DNA of 64,000 nucleotides from Pusillimonas sp. MFBS29 (GCF_020687695.1 NZ_JAJEWL010000004.1:248001-312000), one strand, 5' to 3'. Positions 45,797 to 54,997 are shown, counted from the stretch's first letter. Program-made: numbers and translations. Notes: generated by a model from the sequence alone, not told the origin.

Positions 45797-46222
45797 TTAG
45801 ACCACCGTAAGCGTTACATCAACATTGCCACGCGTTGCATTCGAGTACGGGCATACCACGTGTGCCTTGTCGACCAGCGCCTGAACCTGGTCGCGCGGCA
45901 AACCCGGAACCGAAATCTTCAGTTCGACTTCAATACCGAAACCATCGGGAATGGGGCCAATGCCGACCAGACCCTGAATATTGCTGTCATCGGGCAAATC
46001 TACTTTTTCACGGCTGGCAACCAGCTTCAGGGCGCCCAGAAAGCACGCCGAATAACCCGCAGCAAACAGTTGTTCCGGATTCGTGCCGTCTCCGCCGGCA
46101 CCGCCCATTTCCTTGGGCGTGCTCAGCTTGACATCCAGTGCGCCGTCTGACGAGGCCGCCCGACCTTCACGCCCGCCGTTAGCGGTAGCCTGGGCACGAT
46201 AAACCACTTTCTCTAAAGACAT
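45797..46222 (-). CDS. ohr: Organic hydroperoxide resistance protein (Ohr)
   Basis: This 141-aa thiol peroxidase reduces organic hydroperoxides. Its two active-site cysteines are seen in [11 protein letters not shown] and [13 protein letters not shown], with the catalytic Arg/Glu environment typical of Ohr. AAGGAG sits ahead of the start at 46222 ([12 protein letters not shown]). An OhrR repressor is not adjacent. It is on the opposite strand between tag and the alkA-like gene. Confidence 0.93.
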   Translation of the reverse strand: MSLEKVVYRAQATANGGREGRAASSDGALDVKLSTPKEMGGAGGDGTNPEQLFAAGYSACFLGALKLVASREKVDLPDDSNIQGLVGIGPIPDGFGIEVELKISVPGLPRDQVQALVDKAHVVCPYSNATRGNVDVTLTVV

Positions 46223-46372
46223 ATTGGATCTCCTTGGGCAAAAAAACGAATCAGCAGCAAGCAGCATGCCCGCTGTCTAACACCATCAGCCACCAGCATA
46301 CGACCAAAACACCGGGAATTCGATGACAACCTTGTAACCCTGGCGGTTTTTCCTTTGCGCTAACATGCATCC

Positions 46373-47275
46373 ATGGCTACCCAACTACGCTGCCGCATTC
46401 CTTTGCCGCCTGATTACCGGCCGCAGGATATCCTGGCATTCCACCGGCGCGATACTCAGGAAATTGCCGAACGCGTCGATGATTCGTCTTTACACAAGGG
46501 CCTGCTGTGGCAGGGTATGCCCGGCCACCTAAGCGTGCGCTTGAGGCCCCGACAAGCCAGCGTCGAACTGACGCTGGACGGCACCGCACCCACCAACAGC
46601 CAGTCCCTGCTAAAGACCATGGTCCATCGCATGCTGGGTCTGACCCAGGACATAGACACCTTCGAGCAACAATACCGCCGACATCCTTTGCTGGGCCAGC
46701 TCATCGCCAAACAGGCGGGCTTACGCGTCCCGCTTGCCGTCACGCCCTTCGAAGCCCTGTCGTGGGCCATCATCGGACAGCAAATCAGCGTCAGCGCCGC
46801 TGTATCCATACGTCGCCGGCTGATACTGGCGACCGGGCTGCGCCATTCCAGCGGCCTGCTATGCCATCCCGGCCCCCAGGAAATCCTGGCGCTGACACCT
46901 GAAACGCTGCGCCAGGCCGGATTCTCGACCGGCAAGGCCCGGGCGCTGCAGGAACTGGCCGGCCTTGTCGCCAGCAAACAGCTGGTGCTGGACACCGACT
47001 TGCAAGCCGCCGCCATTGAATCACTGCGCGATCGCCTGCTGGCCATACGCGGCATAGGGCCGTGGACCGTCAACTACACCTTGCTGCGCGGCCTGGGCTG
47101 GCTAGATGGTTCGCTGCATGGCGACGTGGTCGTACGCCATGGCATAGCTGCCCTGCTGGGCACCACTGAAAAGCTGAATGAAAAACAAGCTCAGGCCTGG
47201 TTGCAGGAATTTTCGCCCTGGCGCGCCCTGCTGGCCGCACACTTGTGGGCATCCCGTTCGACGACCGCCTACTGA
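46373..47275 (+). CDS. DNA-3-methyladenine glycosylase II family (AlkA-like)
   Basis: This 300-aa helix-hairpin-helix glycosylase removes alkylated bases. Visible are an AlkA N-terminal domain (IPLPPDYRPQDILAFHRRD, AVERVD-type AERVDDSSLHKGLLW), the EALSWAIIGQQISVSAAVSIRR segment and the HhH-GPD motif LLAIRGIGPWTVNY, followed by a conserved Asp (GSLHGDVVVRHG) that sits at the catalytic position, and FSPWRALLAAHLW. E. coli AlkA is 282 aa. It is divergent from ohr and ends just before the CurA-like gene. Confidence 0.88.
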   Translation: MATQLRCRIPLPPDYRPQDILAFHRRDTQEIAERVDDSSLHKGLLWQGMPGHLSVRLRPRQASVELTLDGTAPTNSQSLLKTMVHRMLGLTQDIDTFEQQYRRHPLLGQLIAKQAGLRVPLAVTPFEALSWAIIGQQISVSAAVSIRRRLILATGLRHSSGLLCHPGPQEILALTPETLRQAGFSTGKARALQELAGLVASKQLVLDTDLQAAAIESLRDRLLAIRGIGPWTVNYTLLRGLGWLDGSLHGDVVVRHGIAALLGTTEKLNEKQAQAWLQEFSPWRALLAAHLWASRSTTAY

Positions 47276-47293
47276 TTGAAAGGATATAAACAG

Positions 47294-48298
47294 ATGAACA
47301 AGCTGACCAACGAATGCATCCGCGTAGCATCACGGCCCGCCGGTATTCCCGCCGCCGAAAATTTTCGCAGAACGACCGAGGCCGTCCCGGACATGCAGCC
47401 AGGCCAGATTCTTGTGCAAAATCAGTGGCTGTCGATAGAACCCGCCATGCGAGGCTGGCTGGCCGATGCCAACAACTACTCCAGCGTCCCCGTGGGTGAT
47501 GTCATGCGATCTTTGAGTGTTGGCACCGTCATGGAATCAAGCGCAGACGGCTTCAGCCGCGGCGACCAGGTGATGGGCTGGTTTGGCTGGCAACATTATG
47601 CAGTGGTGCGGCCCTCGGCCGTCGTGCAAAAAATCACCGCCGGCGACCTTGCGCCATCGCTCTACCTGGGCGTGTTGGGGCTGAACGGCATAACTGCTGC
47701 CACCGCGCTTGATAAGCTGGGGCAGCCGCAAGCGGGCGAAACGGTGGTCGTTTCCACCGCTGCGGGCGGAGTCGGTTCATGCGTGGGTCAGCTTGCCAAG
47801 GCACTGGGGTGCCGCACGATCGGACTGACCAGCACGCCCGAAAAAGCCCAGGCCTGCAAAAATGAATTTGGCTATGACCATGTCATCAACTACAAGACCG
47901 ATGACATCAGCGCCGCCTTGAAAGCGGCCTGCCCTGATGGCATCAATGTGTATTACGACAACACATCAGGGCAGATTTCAGACGCCGTCCTGCCACAACT
48001 GGCCATAGGAGCACGCGTCATAATATGCGGTACCGCGGCGATCACCAGCTGGGATCCGGCACCCATGGGGCCCCGGGTTGAGCGTATTCTGCTTACCCGA
48101 CGTGCCCGCATGCAGGGCTTTATTCTTTTCGACCACATGGACACTTACGCGTCATATGTACGCCAACTGGAAGACATGGTCAGGGCCGGGACGCTGAACC
48201 ACCGCGAGCACATCACCGACGGCCTGGATACGGCCATGGGCGCGATCCAGGAACTGTATCGGAGCCAGAACCTGGGCAAGCGGCTGGTTCGTCTTTAA
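47294..48298 (+). CDS. NADP-dependent 2-alkenal/curcumin reductase-like oxidoreductase
   Basis: This 334-aa medium-chain dehydrogenase/reductase without a zinc site belongs to the leukotriene B4 12-hydroxydehydrogenase/CurA group. It has the substrate-side SIEPAMRGWLADANNYSSVP, the LYLGVLGLNGITAATALDKLG segment, a Rossmann motif TVVVSTAAGGVGSCVGQLAK and VYYDNTSGQISDAVL and the TRRARMQGFILFDH loop. AAAGGA precedes the ATG at 47294. Reduction of reactive alpha,beta-unsaturated carbonyls would fit beside ohr and alkylation repair. Confidence 0.88.
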   Translation: MNKLTNECIRVASRPAGIPAAENFRRTTEAVPDMQPGQILVQNQWLSIEPAMRGWLADANNYSSVPVGDVMRSLSVGTVMESSADGFSRGDQVMGWFGWQHYAVVRPSAVVQKITAGDLAPSLYLGVLGLNGITAATALDKLGQPQAGETVVVSTAAGGVGSCVGQLAKALGCRTIGLTSTPEKAQACKNEFGYDHVINYKTDDISAALKAACPDGINVYYDNTSGQISDAVLPQLAIGARVIICGTAAITSWDPAPMGPRVERILLTRRARMQGFILFDHMDTYASYVRQLEDMVRAGTLNHREHITDGLDTAMGAIQELYRSQNLGKRLVRL

Positions 48299-48324
48299 GC
48301 TTGCGCCACGCCGGCCTTGCCGCC

Positions 48325-49032
48325 TTAGGCGTCGGCCACGGCAGCGCGTTTGCGTTTCGCCAACAAGCGTCCCACCAGTACGATCAGCACGGCGCCGGCA
48401 ACTTCAGCCGCCAGCTTCACAGTGCCGGAAGGCTCGCCAAACTGCTCGACAATGACAATATCGGTAACCAGCATGCCGCCGGCAATCCAGCCCAGCAATG
48501 CGGCACCAAAAGTCACGACACTGGGATAGCGGTCTATCAGCTTCAACACCAGCGTGCTGCCCCAGATAATGATAGGCACGCTGACGACCAGGCCAAATAT
48601 GACCAGACCAAGTTGATGATCCGGGTTGGCCCCCTGGGCGACACCGGCAATGGCAATCACATTGTCCAGGCTCATGACAAAGTCAGCGATAAGTATGGTC
48701 TTGACCGCTGCCCACACCGTAGTGCCGCTCTTGACATTGCCATGCGCGTCTTCGTCAGGAATCAATAGCTTGATACCCACCCAGACCAGCAACAGCGCGC
48801 CAACTATCTTCAGATAGGGGATGGTCAGCAGCGTCAAGGCAAATGCGATCAAGGCCACGCGCAGGCCAATGGCGCCCGCCGTTCCCCATAAAATGCCCTG
48901 CATGCGCTGCTTGGCAGGCAGATTCCGGCAAGCCAGTGCAATAACGACGGCATTATCGCCGCCGAGCAGAATGTCGATCAGAATGATCTGAAAGACCGCC
49001 GCCCAGCTTAGTGTTTGTAAAAATTCAAGCAT
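48325..49032 (-). CDS. TerC family membrane protein, Mn-riboswitch controlled
   Basis: This 235-aa protein has seven to nine hydrophobic segments with TerC hallmarks: ILIDILLGGDNAVVIALACRNLP with the acidic Asp and the second-repeat ADFVMSLDNVIAIAGVAQG. TerC/YkoY/Alx proteins export manganese, in some cases to load exoenzymes. The start at 49032 follows AAAGGTGACAG. A yybP-ykoY riboswitch and a terminator sit in its 5' leader, which strongly supports a Mn(II) role. Confidence 0.92.
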   Translation of the reverse strand: MLEFLQTLSWAAVFQIILIDILLGGDNAVVIALACRNLPAKQRMQGILWGTAGAIGLRVALIAFALTLLTIPYLKIVGALLLVWVGIKLLIPDEDAHGNVKSGTTVWAAVKTILIADFVMSLDNVIAIAGVAQGANPDHQLGLVIFGLVVSVPIIIWGSTLVLKLIDRYPSVVTFGAALLGWIAGGMLVTDIVIVEQFGEPSGTVKLAAEVAGAVLIVLVGRLLAKRKRAAVADA

Positions 49033-49140
49033 CTGTCACCTTTAAGTGTACGTAATCGTTTAGCAGGGAAACGGATCGGGCTGGCTGCTGCGGCCCTCGA
49101 GCTTGAATTTGCACACCAGGCAAACTGAACACAAGGGCAG

Positions 49141-49180
49141 ACAAAACAAAAATGGCCTGATCCGTTAAGGACACAGGCCA
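49141..49180 (-). terminator. Riboswitch-controlled intrinsic terminator
   Basis: On the minus strand TGGCCTG (49180-49174) pairs with CAGGCCA (49159-49153) and is followed by a run of T (TTTTTGTTTTGT). It lies between the yybP-ykoY aptamer and the terC start, about 110 bp before it. It is the natural expression platform: ligand binding would disrupt it. Confidence 0.7.
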
Positions 49181-49194
49181 CAGCTATCGCTGGA

Positions 49195-49325
49195 ATAGAC
49201 CTTGCCCTAAGTGGCAAGGTCTTGCTTGCAACACGATGGTTGCCCGAGCACCGGGAGCCATGCAAGACTTTGCAAAACTGCCGTAATGACGATGCTGCGG
49301 AAAGAAGCTACTCCCCTTGATAGGC
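49195..49325 (-). promoter_or_regulatory. yybP-ykoY manganese riboswitch
   Basis: The leader on the minus strand opens with TCAAGGGGAGTAGC (49320-49307), the first conserved element of the yybP-ykoY aptamer, and contains GCAAGACCTTGCC (49225-49213), its second conserved element, with further pairing CTTGCC/GGCAAG. This class senses Mn(II). It precedes terC and is followed by a terminator, so it acts on transcription. The exact 5' end is approximate. Confidence 0.88.
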
Positions 49326-49376
49326 GTAAGTTTAGCGACAAATGCTGCAAAGTCAAGCAAAAAGACAACTAAAAGG

Positions 49377-50870
49377 CTATGCCGAACTTCTTAGCCGCTG
49401 TAACAAAACAGGCAGGAAAAGGAAGAGGAATGACAGGGACAGGAACGTAATCGACAGGGGCGTTTCGACCAGTACCGACCAGCTTCCCTGCGCTGCCGCC
49501 AGGGCCGTGCGCAGTTGCGTTTCAGCCAACGGAACCAGAATCAGGCCAATCAGCAGCGGCGGAATGGGAAAGCCGTAAACCCGCATGGCGTAACTGACCA
49601 CACCCAGGCCGGCCATCATGGCCAGGTCAAATACGGATCCCGACACACCCCATATACCCATCATCGCAAACACCAGAATGCCAGCATACAGCTGTGGCTG
49701 GGGAATCTTCAACAACTTGACCCATATGCCCACCAGAGGCAGGTTCAACACCAGCAACATCACATTGCCGATGTACAGGGAAGCGATCAGGCCCCAGATC
49801 AGTTCCGGATTGCTGGTGAACAGGAAAGGCCCGGGCTGCAGGCCATAGTTCTGGAAGGCGGCAAGCAATATGGCGGCCGTCGCCGATGTGGGCAAACCCA
49901 GGGTCAGCAGGGGCACCAGCACACCAGCCGCAGACGCATTGTTGGCCGCCTCGGGCCCTGCCACTCCCTCGATGGCCCCCTTGCCGAACTCGTCTTGATG
50001 CCGTGTCAGCTTCTTTTCCAGCGTATAAGACAGCATGGTCGGGATTTCCGAGCCGCCGCCCGGTATGGTACCTATGGGAAAACCTATGGCGGTGCCGCGC
50101 AGCCACGGCTTCCATGAGCGACGCCAGTCTTCGCGCGTCATGAAGGCCTTGCCCTTGACTGCAACAATGTCGTCGGGCGCATGCGCATAACGGCTGGCTA
50201 CGTAAAGGATCTCACCTATGGCAAACACCGATACCAGCACCACCGTCAGTTCCACGCCATCGAGCAGGTCGGGCATGCCGAACGTCATGCGCGGCTGCCC
50301 GGTCATGGCATCTATGCCGATCACACCCAGCGCCAGGCCCATGAACAACGACACAAATCCACGCACCCTGGACGCACCCATCACGACCGCCACAGAGGTA
50401 AATGCCAGGACTGTCAGGGCAAAGAAGTCGGCCGGCCGCAGCAAAAATGCCAGCTCCGCCACGACAGGCGCGGCAAAGGTGAGTGCCAGGGTGGCAATGG
50501 TGCCCGCAACAAATGAACCTATGGCCGCCGTGGCCAGAGCCGCCGCGCCTCGGCCCGACCGCGCCATCTTGTTGCCTTCCAGCGCCGTCATCATCGAGCC
50601 CGCCTCACCGGGCGTATTGATCAGAATGGACGTCGTGGAGCCGCCATACATGGCACCGTAAAGCACGCCGGCAAACATAATGAAGGCCGACACCGGGCCA
50701 ACCGACACCGTAACAGGCAGCAGCAGCGCAATGGTCAGTGCCGGGCCTATACCCGGCAATATGCCTATGGCCGTGCCCAATACCGACCCGATCAGGGCCC
50801 ACATCAGATTGGTGGGCGTAAGCGCGACCTCGAAGCCGTGCAGCAATAGTCCGAAAGTTTCCATTACCAA
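49377..50870 (-). CDS. tctA: Tripartite tricarboxylate transporter, large permease TctA
   Basis: This 497-aa protein with about 12 hydrophobic segments has the TctA opening [25 protein letters not shown] and the pseudo-repeat [27 protein letters not shown]. It is the membrane transporter fed by the TctC receptor. Its start overlaps the tctB stop by seven bases. The natural substrate (citrate-like or aromatic carboxylates) is not evident. Confidence 0.93.
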   Translation of the reverse strand: MVMETFGLLLHGFEVALTPTNLMWALIGSVLGTAIGILPGIGPALTIALLLPVTVSVGPVSAFIMFAGVLYGAMYGGSTTSILINTPGEAGSMMTALEGNKMARSGRGAAALATAAIGSFVAGTIATLALTFAAPVVAELAFLLRPADFFALTVLAFTSVAVVMGASRVRGFVSLFMGLALGVIGIDAMTGQPRMTFGMPDLLDGVELTVVLVSVFAIGEILYVASRYAHAPDDIVAVKGKAFMTREDWRRSWKPWLRGTAIGFPIGTIPGGGSEIPTMLSYTLEKKLTRHQDEFGKGAIEGVAGPEAANNASAAGVLVPLLTLGLPTSATAAILLAAFQNYGLQPGPFLFTSNPELIWGLIASLYIGNVMLLVLNLPLVGIWVKLLKIPQPQLYAGILVFAMMGIWGVSGSVFDLAMMAGLGVVSYAMRVYGFPIPPLLIGLILVPLAETQLRTALAAAQGSWSVLVETPLSITFLSLSFLFLFLPVLLQRLRSSA

Positions 50871-51346
50871 CCCGCCAAGGGAAGGAAGCCGCCCAGGTCC
50901 AGGCCCAACCAGCCAAACAACAGCCAGCCCAGGCCGGCCAGCACGAAGCCGACTATCAGGTCAGACACCAGGCGCTGCGAACCAAACGCACGCGCCACCA
51001 GCATGAACGACAGCATGCCGGTCAGGGGCAGGCCCAACGTATCAATGGTCAGGGCCGGCAATATGGCTGCCGCCAGCGCCGTCAGGAAAGCCCGCTTGTC
51101 CATGGGCTGGCCCGCTGCCGTGTTCTCGGCCTCTTCAGGTTCGAACACCTCGCCGCGAGCGATCTGTATCAACAGCAGTACGCCCAGGGCCAGCAGGCCC
51201 AGGCCCACGCCAATCACAAACATGCCCGGGCCGACGGCGGCATACTGCGCCGTAGTTGCCAGCTCGGTTGAGGCATAGAGGCAAACCGCCCCCATAAGAA
51301 TCACGGCCAGACCCAGCCACCAGGGACGTTCGCGCAAGAGCGTCAT
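50864..51346 (-). CDS. tctB: Tripartite tricarboxylate transporter, small subunit TctB
   Basis: This 160-aa protein has four hydrophobic segments ([78 protein letters not shown]) in the TctB pattern with a short charged loop between helices 2 and 3. It forms a complex with TctA, to which it is coupled by overlap. It lies 50 bp after tctC. Confidence 0.9.
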   Translation of the reverse strand: MTLLRERPWWLGLAVILMGAVCLYASTELATTAQYAAVGPGMFVIGVGLGLLALGVLLLIQIARGEVFEPEEAENTAAGQPMDKRAFLTALAAAILPALTIDTLGLPLTGMLSFMLVARAFGSQRLVSDLIVGFVLAGLGWLLFGWLGLDLGGFLPLAGW

Positions 51347-51398
51347 TAATATTCCTTCAGTTCAACAGATCCCTGGCCCGCAGGCCAGGGACAGGAGA

Positions 51399-52355
51399 CT
51401 ACTTGCTCAGCCCTGCATCCTTCAGGATCTGATTGATGCGGGTGCTTTCGCTGGCTATGAACTCACCAAAAGCATCGCCCGGCAGGAAGTAGCCATCCCA
51501 GCCTTGTCGGTCGAGCACAGCCTGCCATTCCTTGCTTTCGCTAAGCTTGCTGAAGCGTTCCACCCACTCTTTATGATTGGCTTCGGGCATATCGACCGAG
51601 CCCAGAATGCCACGCCAGTTGGCAATTTCGACGTCATAGCCGGCTTCCTTGAAGGTGGGCACGTCGTCCAGACCCTTCATGCGCTCGGCCGTTGTGACAC
51701 CCAGAATGCGGATTCGGCCTTCCTGGGCAAATTGCTGGAACTCGGAAATACCCGAAATACCTGCCTTCAGCGTGCCGTTGACAATGCCGATGACGGTATC
51801 GGCACCGCCGGCCTGCGGAATATAGTTCAACTTCGGTACCGGCACACCGGCACTTTGCGCCAGCAGTGCCAGGGCGATATGGTCAACACCACCGGCAGAG
51901 CCGCCGCCAACCGCCGTGGCACCAGGGTTGCTCTTGAGCGCGGCAACAAAATCATCCAGAGTCTTGTAGGGTGCATCGGCCTTGACCGCCAGCACCAGGT
52001 GCTCGGCAGTCAGTCTGGCCACCGGCCTGAACTTGCTCAGGTCAACCGGCGACTTGTTCAGCGTAATCGAACCCACCGTAATGGCGCCGAATACCGCCAG
52101 GGCGTCGGCCTTGCCTTTCTCGGCACGCTGAAACTCGGCCAGACCGATCGTGCCGCCGGCACCGCCCTTGTTGGTGAAGCTGACCGTACCCGTATAAATA
52201 CCCGCGTCATTCATGGCCTGGAATGCCTGGCGCCCGGTAGAGTCCCAGCCCCCGCCCGGATTGGCAGGCAACATCACGCTGACCTGAGCTTGTGCGGCGC
52301 CTGCAACAAATACGGCCGCGACGGCCACGGACTTCAATAAACGGGTAAGTCTCAT
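51399..52355 (-). CDS. tctC: Tripartite tricarboxylate receptor (Bug family)
   Basis: This 318-aa periplasmic receptor has a Sec signal peptide (RLLKSVAVAAVFVAGAAQA) and the Bug marks VMLPANPGGGWDSTGRQAFQAM, TVSFTNKGGAGGTIGLAEF, NPGATAVGGGSAGGVDHIAL and GVTTAERMKGLDDVPTFKEAGYDVE. The GGGWD group is typical of TctC closer to citrate/tricarballylate receptors. AGGAGAAAGG precedes the start at 52355. It is the first gene of tctCBA. Confidence 0.93.
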   Translation of the reverse strand: MRLTRLLKSVAVAAVFVAGAAQAQVSVMLPANPGGGWDSTGRQAFQAMNDAGIYTGTVSFTNKGGAGGTIGLAEFQRAEKGKADALAVFGAITVGSITLNKSPVDLSKFRPVARLTAEHLVLAVKADAPYKTLDDFVAALKSNPGATAVGGGSAGGVDHIALALLAQSAGVPVPKLNYIPQAGGADTVIGIVNGTLKAGISGISEFQQFAQEGRIRILGVTTAERMKGLDDVPTFKEAGYDVEIANWRGILGSVDMPEANHKEWVERFSKLSESKEWQAVLDRQGWDGYFLPGDAFGEFIASESTRINQILKDAGLSK

Positions 52356-52519
52356 TCCTTTCTCCTGGGATACGTTCTGATATGTGTCATACAAGACTCT
52401 TGCCGGGAGAGTAAGTCCGAGCCTGGGGGCTGTCAAGCAAGGGTTTCGGGAAGGGACTGCCATGCGCAATCCCATAGCCCCCGGCTTCGCAGGGCTTCGG
52501 ACAGCGACCTAATGCAAGT

Positions 52520-52548
52520 TTGGGTAACAAAACCTGTTTTGTCATAAT
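52520..52548 (+). promoter_or_regulatory. Candidate promoter with internal palindrome upstream of tae4
   Basis: TTGGGT (52520-52525) and CATAAT (52543-52548) are 17 bp apart, a reasonable sigma-70 promoter. The spacer is almost entirely ACAAAAC-ct-GTTTTGT, a perfect palindrome at 52527-52542, which could be an operator. It lies 57 bp ahead of tae4; it could also act on divergent tctC. Confidence 0.45.
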
Positions 52549-52605
52549 AGTCACCGCCCGCCCCGTATATCTTGGTCCGCTCGATCCATCAGGCAAAACA
52601 CAGAC

Positions 52606-53067
52606 ATGGCGCAAAGACCTACATTCAATCAGGCATGGGCAGCTTTCTCCAGGGTGAACGGTTCGGTCCCCCACGTCGGACGCATCATCGGCGGAAAAGT
52701 CCAGACCAATATCGACGGCGGCATCTTTACCAATGCCTGCGCCATCCGCATGAGCTATGTGCTGAACCAGACCAGCCTGCCGGTGCCGGCCAGTGCCGGT
52801 GCGGTCTCGTCGGGCGCCAACGGTGCCAAGTACCTGTTCCGGGCAAGCGATCTGGCGCCGCACCTGCAGAATCTGTTCGGCAAACCCGACCTGGTGGTGC
52901 AGAACCCGACCCCGACGTCATTTGCGGGCAAGAAAGGCATTATCGTGTTCGACGTAGACGTCTGGAATGATGCCTCGGGCCATGTAACACTGTGGAATGG
53001 CACAATGTGTGCCGACAGCTGCTATTTTCCCGTATCGACACGCGCCAAACTGTGGGAGCTGAACTGA
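52606..53067 (+). CDS. tae4: Type VI secretion amidase effector Tae4
   Basis: Tae4 is an NlpC/P60-like amidase that cuts peptidoglycan peptides of rival cells after T6SS delivery. The 153-aa protein contains FTNACAIRMSYVLN with the catalytic Cys45, GHVTLWNG with catalytic His126, Asp137 near the third triad position, and Cys135/Cys139 (MCADSC) as a likely disulfide. HVGRIIGGKV is typical of the family N-terminus. There is no signal peptide, as expected. It overlaps the immunity gene by one base. No T6SS structural gene lies in the window. Confidence 0.9.
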   Translation: MAQRPTFNQAWAAFSRVNGSVPHVGRIIGGKVQTNIDGGIFTNACAIRMSYVLNQTSLPVPASAGAVSSGANGAKYLFRASDLAPHLQNLFGKPDLVVQNPTPTSFAGKKGIIVFDVDVWNDASGHVTLWNGTMCADSCYFPVSTRAKLWELN

Positions 53068-53468
53068 TGAGTCAACGATGGGCCGCCCTGATCCTGATGG
53101 CCGGAATGCTGTGGGGGTGCGCCGCCAATGGGCAGAAAGCCGCCGACACGGCAGCGCAAGGTCAACAAGCCTACACAACGCAATCAGACGAACTCGAAGC
53201 GCAGCGGCTGGAAAAATTCGCCGTCAGCCAATGCCTGATGCACGCCTTCCCGGACAACCCGGTGAAGGCCGATGCAGGCCGTGCGTCGGGTGGCTACGTC
53301 GAGCTGGGCACATCCGGGCCCGAGGTTTACGAAGAGATCGTAAGTCTGGTGCAGGCGCATCGCACCAAGCCCTATAACTCAAAGAGCGGCGAATCACTGT
53401 TCGTGATGCAATGCCTGGATCTGCTCCATGACCCGGCACTGGAAGCGCTGATCCGGCCGGCTCGCTGA
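53067..53468 (+). CDS. tai4: Type VI amidase immunity protein Tai4
   Basis: This 133-aa protein is the predicted periplasmic inhibitor of Tae4. A hydrophobic leader ending LMAGMLWGC could be a signal peptide or an imperfect lipobox. The rest matches Tai4 in layout: EKFAVSQCLMHAFP, GYVELGTSGPEVYEEI and SLFVMQCLDLLHDPALEALI. The start is read as the ATG at 53067, coupled to the tae4 stop (TGATG). A separate in-frame extension upstream lies within tae4. Confidence 0.86.
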   Translation: MSQRWAALILMAGMLWGCAANGQKAADTAAQGQQAYTTQSDELEAQRLEKFAVSQCLMHAFPDNPVKADAGRASGGYVELGTSGPEVYEEIVSLVQAHRTKPYNSKSGESLFVMQCLDLLHDPALEALIRPAR

Positions 53469-53514
53469 ATTGCGCCAGCTCCAACAGCTTGCGGACCATC
53501 GCAGCACCTAGGCA

Positions 53515-54213
53515 TCACATAGGCGCCGCAGAAACCGTCAACCCGCCGCAGACATACAGGATCTGCCCCGTCACGAATCCCGACCGCCTGTCCAGCAGGA
53601 ATGAGGCCGCGTTGGCGACATCGGCGGGTTCACCCAGGCGACCAACAGCAACGGACTTAACGATGGCCTTGGTTTTTTCGGAATCCGGCGGATTCCCCTT
53701 TTTCCACAGTTCCGTCATGATGGGACCTGGCCCAATCGCATTGGCAGTGATGCCGTATTTCCCAAGCTCCAGAGCCCAGACCTTTGCCATCGCGACAAGG
53801 CCGGCTTTCGAACCAGCGTAAGCGGTCCGAAGCTCTTTGCCCAAGACCGTGCGTGACGCCATATTGACGATACGGCCAAACTGTTGCTCTTTCATGCCTG
53901 GAAGCAAGGCTTGCACACATTGCATCGCGCAGCGAACATTCAATGACCATACCCGTTCCAGCTCTTCAATCGTTTGATCTTCTATCGAGGCCGGACAGAT
54001 AATGCCAACGTTGTTGACCAGGCGAGTAATGGGGCCCTTCGACAGCACATTGCGCAAGGCATCCGCCGTTTTATCCGGATCGGAGAGATCCGCCTTTACG
54101 CCAGAGCCTGCAATATCAATGACGACGGGCTCGTATCCATCTTCAACACACCGTTCCGCGATTGCCGCTCCAATACCCGAAGCACCGCCTGTAATCAACA
54201 CTCGTTCGCGCAT
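53515..54213 (-). CDS. Short-chain dehydrogenase/reductase
   Basis: This 232-aa SDR has the cofactor site ITGGASGIGAAIAERC, the NNVGI motif and the catalytic S-Y-K set (MASRTVL... AYAGSKAG), plus the typical C-terminus GFVTGQILYVCGG. An acidic residue after strand 2 (VIDIAG) favours NAD. The closest named family is FabG-like/3-oxoacyl-ACP reductase, but these often act on other alcohols. It is a single gene; the substrate is unknown. Confidence 0.88.
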   Translation of the reverse strand: MRERVLITGGASGIGAAIAERCVEDGYEPVVIDIAGSGVKADLSDPDKTADALRNVLSKGPITRLVNNVGIICPASIEDQTIEELERVWSLNVRCAMQCVQALLPGMKEQQFGRIVNMASRTVLGKELRTAYAGSKAGLVAMAKVWALELGKYGITANAIGPGPIMTELWKKGNPPDSEKTKAIVKSVAVGRLGEPADVANAASFLLDRRSGFVTGQILYVCGGLTVSAAPM

Positions 54214-54269
54214 GCTGTCCTCCTTTCTTTATCAGCTTAATCTATTTGCACGTCGGACAAGGTGCGATC

Positions 54270-54665
54270 TCATTGCCTGACAGCCTTGGCAAACAGCACC
54301 ACGTCAGGCAGCCCTTTGAAGTATGCATCACAAGTAAGCAGTTCAGCCCCCTTGTGGCGTGCCGTTGCGTAAACAATAGCATCGGCGGTGGCCAGTTTAT
54401 GCTCTCGATGCAAATCCGCCGCAAGCAGAGCAACAGAAGTATCCAGAGGCACGACGATGCACTTCTGGGTGTAGGCAATTACTTGATCGGACTGGTCTTC
54501 ACTAAGCTCGCGCACCAACCACTTCGATAGTTCAAGCTGCACAATAGTGGGAACAATACACTGTGCTCTTTCGGGAAACTGACCGCCAAGCTTCTTACCC
54601 AGCGCGCTGCCGGCGAGCCATTCGATCCAGGCCGAAGTATCGACCACACACGGCTTCATCGCCAT
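54270..54665 (-). CDS. vapC: PIN domain toxin VapC
   Basis: This 131-aa PIN-domain ribonuclease is the toxin of a VapBC pair. It has the four acidic positions: VVDTSAWIEW (Asp), IVQLELSKWL (Glu), LATADAIVYATAR (Asp) and LLTCDAYF (Asp). The start at 54665 overlaps the antitoxin stop by one base (TGATG). It is an intact and probably functional copy. Confidence 0.9.
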   Translation of the reverse strand: MAMKPCVVDTSAWIEWLAGSALGKKLGGQFPERAQCIVPTIVQLELSKWLVRELSEDQSDQVIAYTQKCIVVPLDTSVALLAADLHREHKLATADAIVYATARHKGAELLTCDAYFKGLPDVVLFAKAVRQ

Positions 54666-54877
54666 CAATAGCGATCCTTGCGGTCGCGATAATCATCCGT
54701 ACGGGCGCCCTTCGCCATACCGGCGAGCTCATTCAACTCAGGCACTGGCATCATCAGCACGCCCTTACCCTTGGGGATAAACACGAATTCCTGACCTGCT
54801 TTCCAGTGCTGCATTTCACGCACAGCTTTTGGAATGGATATCTGGAATTTGCTCGATAACGTTGTGGTTGCAGTCAC
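54665..54877 (-). CDS. vapB: AbrB/SpoVT-type antitoxin VapB
   Basis: This 70-aa antitoxin has the swapped-hairpin DNA-binding start TATTTLSSKFQISIPKAVREMQHWKAGQEF and a C-terminal tail that would wrap the toxin (ELAGMAKGARTDDYRD). It precedes vapC in the usual antitoxin-toxin order and is coupled to it. The pair likely represses its own promoter in the 120-bp gap to the MscS gene. Confidence 0.88.
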   Translation of the reverse strand: MTATTTLSSKFQISIPKAVREMQHWKAGQEFVFIPKGKGVLMMPVPELNELAGMAKGARTDDYRDRKDRY

Positions 54878-54997
54878 TTCATACCTCTTTATGATCGATG
54901 GCCATCTGGTAAGAATATACCATTTCTTCCTGGAGGAGCGGTATTCAGGGTATGCAGCATATCGTCACGCAGCGCACTTCCCGGCATATACGACGCG

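Noticed and set aside
54270-54877. vapBC as a sign of a mobile island
   Set aside because: No integrase, transposase, tRNA or flanking repeat is visible, and TA pairs are common in chromosomes.
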